DNA of 14,760 nt from Methanobacteriota archaeon. Its GTDB lineage: Archaea > Thermoplasmatota > Poseidoniia > Poseidoniales > Thalassarchaeaceae. This document shows, piece after piece, positions 1-6,331 of the stretch. The notes under the pieces are model-generated. The model ran no database searches, was not told the DNA's origin, and worked only from the letters and a program-made list of their open reading frames with translations. Location: NCBI GenBank assembly GCA_002719615.1, contig PBHZ01000018.1, forward strand, positions 11,808-26,567, given 5' to 3'. The position numbers and the translations under genes were made by a program. Positions within the stretch are counted from its first letter, which is position 1; every line of letters starts with the position of its first letter.

Positions 1-555
1 GACGCTTCTGAAAATTTTCTCATCAGCGTTTTCAGCCAATGTTAATAATTTTGAGACAGATGAATGATCACTTGCAGTGATTGGCGTATTAAGTGATTCA
101 AATCTTGACATATCCAGCAAATTATTCCTTTTTGCCCTTTCTATTGCGTCAGATACCATGCCCGTGAGTCCCATTTCTCTGCCATCCTCTGGCGAGTATA
201 TCTTAGCAATATTTGAATCAGAAAGATGTTTTATTTCTTTTGGAAGTATAGTTCCACCTCCTCCTCCGACCAAACATACGTGCCCAAAACCAGCTTGATC
301 AAGAATTTGTTTCGTGTGCGTAAACATTTCCACAGCACCTCCTTGGTATGAAGTAATTGCGATACAATGCGCATCTTCTTGTATGGCTGCCTTTGCTACT
401 TCATTAGCACCTCTGTCATGGCCTAAATGAATAACTTCACAACCCATTGATTGGAATATTCTTCTAAAAATTCCAATTGCAGCATCATGGCCATCAAAAA
501 TTGCAGCAGCAGTTATAATACGCAAAGGAATATCTGCCTGCTCATCGCTATTCAT
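1..555 (-). CDS. icmF: IcmF-type fused acyl-CoA mutase, N-terminal B12-binding domain (partial)
   Basis: This reading frame opens with an ATG at 555 and stays open to base 1, so 185 N-terminal residues are visible and the rest lies outside the window. The visible part is a cobalamin-binding Rossmann-like domain: the DGHDAA motif near residues 20-25 carries the histidine that becomes the lower cobalt ligand, a SYQGG motif follows, then a run of five glycines (VGGGGGTI) and SPEDGREMGLTGM. This pattern, with the B12 domain at the very N-terminus, matches IcmF, which fuses B12 domain, MeaB-like GTPase chaperone and mutase core and interconverts isobutyryl-CoA and n-butyryl-CoA or related acyl-CoAs. 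The GTPase and mutase parts cannot be seen, so a stand-alone B12-binding subunit is possible. It is the last visible gene of a unit with an acyl-CoA synthetase and a LysE exporter, 49 bases downstream of lysE. Confidence 0.8.
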   Translation of the reverse strand, partial: MNSDEQADIPLRIITAAAIFDGHDAAIGIFRRIFQSMGCEVIHLGHDRGANEVAKAAIQEDAHCIAITSYQGGAVEMFTHTKQILDQAGFGHVCLVGGGGGTILPKEIKHLSDSNIAKIYSPEDGREMGLTGMVSDAIERAKRNNLLDMSRFESLNTPITASDHSSVSKLLTLAENADEKIFRSV

Positions 556-604
556 ATATCCCCGAGAACATCTATCCAAAAAAATTATCCTATGTTTATA
601 TTGA

Positions 605-1228
605 TTAAAAGACTCCTAAAATAAGAATTATTGCAAATATAAACATTAATATTCCCATCAAACCATCAATAATATGAGAAATTGACTCTAATTTTTTTAT
701 TCTATTTCCTGTTGTCAAAACGGTTGCCACAGTTACATACCAAGTACCATCAATTGCCATTCCAAGGAATCCCATTGCGATAAGAGTTTCAGTATCAACA
801 TCGGCTTCTATAAAAGGAGTATAAAGGGCTAACATCCAAGCAAGAATTTTGGGATTCAATAATGCGATAAAAAATCCCTGAATAAAACCCTGTCTATGTT
901 GGGAAGAAAGATTAGTTTTTTGTACATTTTCCTTTGCTCCACTTTTAGCACTCTGGATAAATATTAACCCTAGCCAAACTAGTATGGTTACTCCGCCAAA
1001 TTTTAACATCATTTCTATTGAGTCATGTATCGATAAAGCCGTAGCAATCCCTGCTGCCGCTAAGAAGGCATATATTCCAAAACCAATTCCATGCCCGATT
1101 CCTGTCATTATTCCCTGCCTCCTCCCTCCTGACAAAGAATTTCTAAGAACCACGGCCAAAGATGGCCCAGGACTCATCGCACCTAAAATAAAAACTAACG
1201 TAAGTCCTGCCCATTCTTCAGGACTCAT
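605..1228 (-). CDS. LysE/RhtB-family amino acid or metabolite exporter
   Basis: A 207-residue, very hydrophobic protein, the usual length for the LysE/RhtB efflux family. The family signature is clear near the N-terminus: GAMSPGPSLAVV around residues 16-27, then a small-residue helix (GIGHGIGFGIYAF). About five to six membrane segments can be read, at roughly 7-27, 40-62, 68-92, 114-135, 148-170 and 185-206. Members export amino acids such as lysine, threonine or homoserine lactone; the substrate cannot be told from sequence. The ATG at 1228 is preceded by a GAGG site (bases 1236-1239 on the opposite strand) that overlaps the stop codon of the upstream acyl-CoA synthetase, so the two are probably translated together from one transcript. 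Its position between an acyl-CoA synthetase and a mutase is unusual for an amino acid exporter. Confidence 0.85.
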   Translation of the reverse strand: MSPEEWAGLTLVFILGAMSPGPSLAVVLRNSLSGGRRQGIMTGIGHGIGFGIYAFLAAAGIATALSIHDSIEMMLKFGGVTILVWLGLIFIQSAKSGAKENVQKTNLSSQHRQGFIQGFFIALLNPKILAWMLALYTPFIEADVDTETLIAMGFLGMAIDGTWYVTVATVLTTGNRIKKLESISHIIDGLMGILMFIFAIILILGVF

Positions 1229-1237
1229 TTTAACGCC

Positions 1238-3019
1238 TCAAGCGCCTTCATACATTGCTTCAATTTCTTCTGCCCAATTTTCTCTGATTTGTATTCTTCT
1301 AATTTTTAGCGTTGGAGTCAATTCGCCAAAATCAACACTCAGATCTCTTGGTAAAATTTTGAATTTTTTAATTTGCTCAGGATTACTGAACTGAGCATTC
1401 AATTCTGTAACATGCTTTTGCATTTCAGCATTTATTTCATCACTATCTGTATAGTCTGATAGTTTTTTGCCGAAATCTTCCAGTGTTGTTATTTGTACTG
1501 CGGGGTTCTTTGGAATTTTTGTTGGATCCATGCCATGCTTGTCTCTTAGAATAGCTCCTACATCTAATGTAAATAATGCACTACAGTACTTCCTTCCATC
1601 GCCAATTAGCATGCACTGTGAAACCATTGGAATCGACTTCATAGTTTCTTCAATAACCAGTGGTGCAATATTTTTACCTCCAGAACTAACGTAGAGTTCT
1701 TTTATTCTACCCGTAATTTTTACATATCCTTCAGAATCAATTTCTCCTTTATCTCCAGAATGTAACCATCCGTCTGAATCTATGGTCTCTGCAGTTGCTT
1801 CAGGATTTTTATAGTATCCTTTCATTACATGCCTTCCTCTGAACAATATTTCACCAGATTCTGAAATCTTTAATTCAGTTCCACTAAATGGTTTTCCAAC
1901 GGTTCCAAATTTATGATTTTTCTTGTAACCCAAAGTCGCTCCTGCAGTCGTCTCAGTCATACCATATCCTTCAAAGAGGGGGACATCTAGTGTATGAAAT
2001 AATTTCAAAATATCAGGATTGATTGGTGCGGCACCAGTAATTGCATACACACAATTTGACATACCAATTGCCTCCTTTGCCTTTTTCTTGATGATCCCTC
2101 CAAGAATTGGTATTTTTGCTAATTTTATTTTACTTCCTAACTTTGCTACTAGATTACTGTAAACTTTCTCATAAATTCTAGGTACTCCTATGAATAAATG
2201 CGGTTGCACTTCTTTAGCATAGTCAATCACATCTAATGGACCATCAACAACAGTCATGTGAAGTCCCCATCTTATGTGTGCATGACAATCTACTAATTGG
2301 CCAAATACATGAGCACAAGGTAACCAAGAAACATAATCCCAACCTCTTTGAAATTCTTGTAATTTCCAAACCTCTCCCAACTCAAAATCAATATTGTCAT
2401 GTGTCAATTCTACTCCCTTAGGATTCCCAGTTGTTCCAGAAGTATAGATAAGAGTTGATGTATTTTCGGGCTTTATGCTAGTTACTCTTCTTTCTATTTC
2501 TGAGTACTCAATATCAATTCCTTTTTGTAAAAAATCTGACCAAGAAATACATTTTGGATGTTCGGGCATATCTACTCCATCCATCACCACTACTGTCTCA
2601 ACCTTATCCAATTTATCCATTATTTCATGTAATCTATGGGCACACATTTTCTCTTTATTGCCTCCATCCATCGGATTATCGCCTACAAAAACAACCTTTG
2701 AATCTGAATTACCAACCACCCATTCTACTTCTTCTGGTGAACAAGTATGATAAACTCCAACTGCTGCACCATTACACATATTTGCAGCATGGTAGGAAGC
2801 ATACCATTCAATACGATTGTATGAATAAATACTCAGTTTATCGCCTTCATTGAAACCTACTGCGATAAGTGATTTCGCTACTGAAGCTGTTTGTTCATGA
2901 AACTCTGCCCAATCAATATGTTCCCAATCTCCACTAGAATTTTTCGTTGAGATTGCATTCTCACTTCCAAATTCTTTTGCATTTTTTATCAAATATTCAG
3001 GCGTAGTCATTGTCGACAT
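1238..3019 (-). CDS. Long-chain fatty acid--CoA ligase (AMP-forming)
   Basis: A 593-residue acyl-adenylate enzyme that activates a fatty acid with ATP and then transfers it to CoA. All core motifs are present: the P-loop YTSGTTGNPKG at residues 192-202, GYGMTET at 351-357, SGDKGEI at 421-427, the hinge TGRIKE at 437-442 followed by SSGGKNIAP, and a C-terminal GELTPTLKIRR that carries the usual catalytic lysine. The overall pattern (SWLPCAHVFGQ, FIGVPRIYEKV) matches bacterial FadD15-like and eukaryotic ACSL long-chain synthetases rather than acetyl-CoA synthetases. Two ATGs, at 3019 and 3010, are possible starts; the first fits a TATA-like box at 3044-3051. It is the first gene of a minus-strand unit with lysE, 9 bases downstream, and icmF. 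Chain-length preference cannot be read from the sequence. Confidence 0.93.
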   Translation of the reverse strand: MSTMTTPEYLIKNAKEFGSENAISTKNSSGDWEHIDWAEFHEQTASVAKSLIAVGFNEGDKLSIYSYNRIEWYASYHAANMCNGAAVGVYHTCSPEEVEWVVGNSDSKVVFVGDNPMDGGNKEKMCAHRLHEIMDKLDKVETVVVMDGVDMPEHPKCISWSDFLQKGIDIEYSEIERRVTSIKPENTSTLIYTSGTTGNPKGVELTHDNIDFELGEVWKLQEFQRGWDYVSWLPCAHVFGQLVDCHAHIRWGLHMTVVDGPLDVIDYAKEVQPHLFIGVPRIYEKVYSNLVAKLGSKIKLAKIPILGGIIKKKAKEAIGMSNCVYAITGAAPINPDILKLFHTLDVPLFEGYGMTETTAGATLGYKKNHKFGTVGKPFSGTELKISESGEILFRGRHVMKGYYKNPEATAETIDSDGWLHSGDKGEIDSEGYVKITGRIKELYVSSGGKNIAPLVIEETMKSIPMVSQCMLIGDGRKYCSALFTLDVGAILRDKHGMDPTKIPKNPAVQITTLEDFGKKLSDYTDSDEINAEMQKHVTELNAQFSNPEQIKKFKILPRDLSVDFGELTPTLKIRRIQIRENWAEEIEAMYEGA

Positions 3020-3043
3020 AGTTTATTCGGGAAACTATTCATG

Positions 3044-3051
3044 AATAAATA
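3044..3051 (-). promoter_or_regulatory. Candidate TATA box of the acyl-CoA synthetase unit
   Basis: On the minus strand the sequence reads TATTTATT, centred about 28 bases before the ATG at 3019. In Archaea this places the transcription start within a few bases of the start codon, giving a leaderless or nearly leaderless mRNA; no Shine-Dalgarno sequence is visible there. It overlaps the palindrome ATTCATGAAT at 3038-3047. Confidence 0.4.
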
Positions 3052-3053
3052 TT

Positions 3054-3071
3054 AGTGTAGTGTATTACACT
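3054..3071. promoter_or_regulatory. Candidate operator: AGTGTA repeats with dyad symmetry
   Basis: AGTGTA occurs at 3054-3059 and again at 3059-3064, and the second copy forms a perfect inverted repeat with TACACT at 3066-3071 (AGTGTA-T-TACACT). The cluster sits just upstream of the candidate TATA box of the acyl-CoA synthetase gene, where an archaeal activator or repressor would bind. The regulator is unknown. Confidence 0.35.
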
Positions 3072-3078
3072 TAATTAC

Positions 3079-3084
3079 AAAAAA
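3079..3084 (-). terminator. Oligo-T tract after the SMUG gene
   Basis: On the minus strand there are six T residues in an AT-rich stretch about 20 bases after the stop codon of the uracil-DNA glycosylase gene. Archaeal RNA polymerase terminates at such oligo-T runs without a hairpin. It would separate the two minus-strand units. Confidence 0.35.
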
Positions 3085-3101
3085 TACAGTTATTTATTTT
3101 T

Positions 3102-3836
3102 TTATTTGGGTAAAATAGATCTAAAATTTTCTCTCCAATCCGCACCATTGTTCTTATTTGCAAGAGGGGATGCCGGAGATGGATGCCAACAAGATTTCAA
3201 ATTAACTTTGGTTTTATCTAGGGCAATCTCTGCTCTTTTCTTTGAATATTTTCCAACTCCAACTACTGTTTCTATCTGCATAATATCTACTATTTCTTTG
3301 AGATAAATATCACATCTTTGAATTATCTTCTTAATACTCTCTCCAGGTATTTTATCGGGAGTAATATTTGTTCCATTAACGCCCTTGAAAAACATTAATG
3401 GGCAATGATTAACAACAAAAATTTTTGAAAATATCTTTTCAACTGACCCATAATTATCAAATAGAGCACCCCACAAACGTGTTCCAGAAATTTCTTCTTT
3501 GTGCCACTCAAGTCCTTTGATGATTCTTTTTGGATGTATTTTTTCTGGTTGTAGAACTGGTAAATTTTTTATTTTTAAAAAATCTCTAACAATAGTTGTT
3601 GCAGCAAATGGTATTCCCATTTGCCCCATCCCATGAGGACCAGGATTCATCCCGAGTAAAATTGTCTTTGCTCCTTTATTACCTCCTAACTCAATGAATG
3701 CTCTATGCGGCTCCCAAGCATAAATTAATGGATTATAGATATAATCTATGAAACCTTCTTCCAATAGTATATCACTTAATGGTTGTAAATCTTGACTAAG
3801 ATTATATGAAGATTCAATTAAAGACTTGATAATCAT
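3102..3836 (-). CDS. SMUG1-type uracil-DNA glycosylase
   Basis: A 244-residue protein that resembles SMUG1, the family 3 uracil-DNA glycosylase that removes uracil and oxidised pyrimidines such as 5-hydroxymethyluracil from DNA. The match extends along the chain: a YNPLIYAWEPHR segment near the N-terminus, the catalytic motif GMNPGPHGM (Asn64), IPFAATTIVRDFL, HPKR, GTRLWG, NHCPLMF (Asn143), VVGVGKYS, and the uracil-binding loop HPSPASP (His218). The ATG at 3836 is chosen because GTGAT just before it can pair with the 3' end of 16S rRNA; a GTG at 3845 would add three residues. It lies about ten bases after the tRNA deacylase gene, probably on the same transcript. SMUG proteins are well known in animals and scattered in bacteria; an archaeal copy is unusual. 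Confidence 0.9.
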   Translation of the reverse strand: MIIKSLIESSYNLSQDLQPLSDILLEEGFIDYIYNPLIYAWEPHRAFIELGGNKGAKTILLGMNPGPHGMGQMGIPFAATTIVRDFLKIKNLPVLQPEKIHPKRIIKGLEWHKEEISGTRLWGALFDNYGSVEKIFSKIFVVNHCPLMFFKGVNGTNITPDKIPGESIKKIIQRCDIYLKEIVDIMQIETVVGVGKYSKKRAEIALDKTKVNLKSCWHPSPASPLANKNNGADWRENFRSILPK

Positions 3837-3846
3837 TTTAATCACA

Positions 3847-4311
3847 TTATTGTTTAATATCCACTACAGTAGCACGGCTAATTTTTACTAAATCTGCTGG
3901 AGAAATGGGAAAAACTGTATCATGAGTTCCTCCTGCTCCCCAAACAATATCATATTTTAGTAAATCTTCATCGCACATGACAATACACCTTTTCAAGTGA
4001 CCAAATGGAGGTATGCCACCTATTTCATACCCCGTATTATCTAAAACATACTTGGGCGAAGCTTGTCCTGGTTTATATCCCAATATTTTGCTCAATTTCT
4101 TTTTTCTATCCACTCTATTACTTCCCGAAGTTATTACTATAATCGCACAATCTTTACCCATAAAAACAATCGATTTGGCAATATTGGAAACCTCACAACC
4201 TAATTGTTTGGCGGCTTCTTCGGAGGTTTTCGTCCCTTCTTTGTATTTCCTAGGAGAAGGAAAAAAATCTAATTTATGACATTCCTTAATCCACACATCA
4301 TGACTATCCAT
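3847..4311 (-). CDS. YbaK/ProX-type aminoacyl-tRNA deacylase
   Basis: A 154-residue single-domain protein of the YbaK/aminoacyl-tRNA editing family, which hydrolyses mischarged tRNAs such as Cys- or Ala-tRNA(Pro). Visible features are EGTKTSEEAAKQLGC at about residues 25-39, IAKSIVF with the conserved lysine (Lys46), the family signature GGIPPFGH at 98-105, DEDLLKYDIVWGAGG around 114-128, and FPISPADLVKIS near the C-terminus. The ATG at 4311 gives the N-terminal length usual in the family. A TTG at 4329 would add six residues and would lie right at the transcription start predicted from the TATA-like box at 4351-4359. It is the first gene of a two-gene unit with the SMUG glycosylase, so translational and DNA quality control appear to be co-transcribed. 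The exact tRNA substrate cannot be predicted. Confidence 0.88.
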   Translation of the reverse strand: MDSHDVWIKECHKLDFFPSPRKYKEGTKTSEEAAKQLGCEVSNIAKSIVFMGKDCAIIVITSGSNRVDRKKKLSKILGYKPGQASPKYVLDNTGYEIGGIPPFGHLKRCIVMCDEDLLKYDIVWGAGGTHDTVFPISPADLVKISRATVVDIKQ

Positions 4312-4350
4312 ATGTTTCGATAATGCCAATCAAATTTTATCATTCGGGTA

Positions 4351-4359
4351 GTATATATT
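4351..4359 (-). promoter_or_regulatory. Candidate TATA box for the tRNA deacylase gene
   Basis: The plus strand reads GTATATATT; on the minus strand this is a good archaeal TATA element. The expected transcription start, about 25 bases downstream, falls near 4330, giving a leader of roughly 19 bases before the ATG at 4311. Confidence 0.45.
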
Positions 4360-4395
4360 AAAATTAATATTTTACTATCAAAAATTATCCCAAAT

Positions 4396-4432
4396 CGACT
4401 ATTTTTTCCGTATTATTCTTGACTAATAGTCG
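4396..4432. promoter_or_regulatory. Candidate operator with GACTA half-sites before the PAP2 gene
   Basis: A perfect 11-base palindrome, GACTA-A-TAGTC, lies at 4421-4431, and a third half-site (GACTA) lies at 4398-4402. CGACTAT at 4396-4402 also pairs with ATAGTCG at 4426-4432. A TATA-like stretch (GTATTATT, 4410-4417) sits between the half-sites, so the palindrome would lie between the TATA box and the start of transcription, a classic repressor position. The regulator is unknown. Confidence 0.35.
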
Positions 4433-4446
4433 CTCGCAAAAAAATA

Positions 4447-5886
4447 ATGTATTGGTTCATTGGCCCTTATGAAATCTCAATGGGAGCATTATTGCTACTC
4501 ACTCTGCCAATTCACTGGTTTCTGACGAGAGATGAGCCAGATCAAAGAATCCCACTGAGAAATCTTCCCAAAGAAATCAAAGAGAAAGGATATCTATGGC
4601 ACATAAGTCTATATTTGCTGATGTTTATCTATAAAGCAGCTATAGATCATCACAATGAACCTATGAAAACAAAAGTAGGAGGTTATACTCATTGGATATA
4701 TCTTATTGAAGGAAATTGGACAAAATATGTACAAGATTTTTTCCTAAATGATATTCTGACAAATTTACTCTCTGCTCATTATTTATTCATTTATCTATTC
4801 ATGATATGGTTTTCACCAATGTATTATATTTTAAGTAACGACAAAGTCATGGCTGATAAAGCCGCATTAAACTATTTTGTTATATATCTGCTTAGTGTAC
4901 CATTTTATCTTTTTTTCAATGTGGAGGTCACTTCTAGCTATATCCCTGGTATGGATGCCCTATTGTATCATGATTCATTTACATTGTCATTTTTTACAGC
5001 AAATGATCCAATGGATAACGCTATTCCAAGTTTACACATAGGATTACCTGTAGGGTTAATAATTATTAATAGATTACATTGTAAAGAATTAGGGATAAAA
5101 TTAGAAGAATGGAGGCATAGAGAATTTGATATTTTTATCATCTTTAATATTTTAATTTACATATTTTCCATTCAATACTTAGGTATTCATTGGATAGTTG
5201 ATGTCATTCCTGGAATAGGATTGGCGTTCATAACGTCTTATTTTGTACATCAAATACAGCCAAAACTCAGATCTGAGAATTTTTCTAGAATTAATTCTAT
5301 TCTTCCAAATAAAAAACAACTATATTCCATAATAGGTGTTTCTTTTATTAGCACATTTCTGATATTCTTTATTGTTATTGATGGCCCTGGAACTAATGAT
5401 GAAGAACCAAATTATAGATTAGGCTTCGAGGATGTAAATTTAGAAACCATTGAAGTTCATAGTTTAACTAATCCAGTCAATATTGAGGTGATTAATATTG
5501 GTGAAGAGAGTGTACAATTACTACTAGTCAAAACAAGCATTGCCGAAAAATATGCCGATAAAGGAATTTTTGATTGGGAAGAATTATCCTCCGAGGGTGA
5601 GTTATTTCCATTATCTCCAAAAGAAAATATCAGCTTTTCTGTGATGACTGAAAGTATTTATGACTCTTACGTTATACTATCTAAGCTCCAAAATCCTGAT
5701 TCTTGTAGTGAAGTTTCAGATTGTAAGATAATGAAAAATGCCGTCGGAGAAATAAGGATAATAACTCATTATTTCGATGATGAATTAATCTGGTCTGCAT
5801 ATATAGCTTCTCTTCCATCATTCTATATTTTAGGTTATGTTCTAGGTATGAGCGATAAGGAAATAATGAGCGTAAAAACTTCCTAG
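4447..5886 (+). CDS. PAP2/AUR1-like membrane phosphatase or phosphotransferase with extra C-terminal domain
   Basis: A 479-residue membrane protein. The N-terminal part has several membrane segments (about 8-26, 50-64, 106-128, 141-158, 198-208, 228-245 and 251-268). Between them are the two histidine motifs of the PAP2 superfamily: NAIPSLHIG at 191-199 (His197) and YLGIHWIVD at 244-252 (His248 with Asp252). This spacing and wording resembles the AUR1/inositolphosphotransferase branch more than soluble acid phosphatases. A further helix (about 293-311) leads into a roughly 140-residue polar domain that begins after DGPGTNDEEPNY, probably outside the cytoplasm, with a Cys pair (DSCSEVSDC), and a last hydrophobic segment near residue 450. 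Likely substrates are lipid phosphates or lipid head groups, but this is inference. Its 3' end overlaps the opposing membrane protein gene by 45 bases. Confidence 0.75.
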   Translation: MYWFIGPYEISMGALLLLTLPIHWFLTRDEPDQRIPLRNLPKEIKEKGYLWHISLYLLMFIYKAAIDHHNEPMKTKVGGYTHWIYLIEGNWTKYVQDFFLNDILTNLLSAHYLFIYLFMIWFSPMYYILSNDKVMADKAALNYFVIYLLSVPFYLFFNVEVTSSYIPGMDALLYHDSFTLSFFTANDPMDNAIPSLHIGLPVGLIIINRLHCKELGIKLEEWRHREFDIFIIFNILIYIFSIQYLGIHWIVDVIPGIGLAFITSYFVHQIQPKLRSENFSRINSILPNKKQLYSIIGVSFISTFLIFFIVIDGPGTNDEEPNYRLGFEDVNLETIEVHSLTNPVNIEVINIGEESVQLLLVKTSIAEKYADKGIFDWEELSSEGELFPLSPKENISFSVMTESIYDSYVILSKLQNPDSCSEVSDCKIMKNAVGEIRIITHYFDDELIWSAYIASLPSFYILGYVLGMSDKEIMSVKTS

Positions 5887-6273
5887 AAATAGCCCAGTAC
5901 AACTCCCAAGGCCTATCCAAATTCCTATCCTAAATACCGGAGAATCATACCTCCATAGGTACGTTGTTTGAGATATCCAGATCAATATAACTATAATAAA
6001 CCAGACAAAGAATATGAGTTGAGGTAATATTCCAAATATTATTGAAACGATATATCCACCAACAAACTCCTTAGGATTTTCTATCTCTATGGGAGAAGCC
6101 CAGAGTACAAAGGGTAATATCAATAGACAAATAGCGGGTTTCAATAAAGAACTAGAATTCTCTACAAAGCCAAAAATACAAGCCATAAAAAAACCAGTTG
6201 AAAGCGGAATTATAACAGGCCATAACGGAATTGAATCCCATTTCATATTGCATGGGACACATACCCACTCCAT
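5842..6273 (-). CDS. Small multi-pass membrane protein, unknown function
   Basis: I do not recognise this protein. From the ATG at 6273 it has 143 residues and is strongly hydrophobic, with about four membrane segments at roughly 18-38, 46-60, 70-100 and 113-140, short polar links and a few charged residues (ENPKEF, WRYDSP). The regular spacing of hydrophobic blocks makes it more credible than the overlapping plus-strand frame. An ATG at 6246 or a TTG at 6294 are other possible starts; the one at 6273 is favoured because it lies 28 bases from an AT-rich site it would share with the divergent dioxygenase gene. The last 45 bases overlap the end of the PAP2 gene on the other strand. A CPC-like Cys pair near the N-terminus is the only distinctive feature. 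Confidence 0.6.
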   Translation of the reverse strand: MEWVCVPCNMKWDSIPLWPVIIPLSTGFFMACIFGFVENSSSLLKPAICLLILPFVLWASPIEIENPKEFVGGYIVSIIFGILPQLIFFVWFIIVILIWISQTTYLWRYDSPVFRIGIWIGLGSCTGLFLGSFYAHYFLIAHT

Positions 6274-6296
6274 CAATGCTATGAAAATATTCAAGC

Positions 6297-6310
6297 GATT
6301 AATTCATATT
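6297..6310. promoter_or_regulatory. Candidate shared divergent promoter
   Basis: GATTAATTCATATT contains the palindrome ATTAAT (6298-6303). Its centre lies about 31 bases before the dioxygenase ATG at 6332 and about 28 bases before the membrane protein ATG at 6273, the spacing expected of TATA boxes for leaderless transcripts in both directions. Neither start has a Shine-Dalgarno sequence. Confidence 0.35.
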
Positions 6311-6331
6311 GTTGTAGTTATCACAAAGCAC

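Noticed and set aside
77..298. Plus-strand frame at the left edge
   Set aside because: It is antisense to the clearly recognisable B12-binding domain.
984..1394. Plus-strand frame of 136 codons opposite lysE and the acyl-CoA synthetase gene
   Set aside because: Proline-rich antisense shadow of two well-supported genes with no recognisable domain.
6089..6331. Upstream extension of the AmnB-like frame by 81 residues
   Set aside because: It shows no dioxygenase similarity, overlaps the divergent membrane protein gene, and family similarity starts right after the ATG at 6332.
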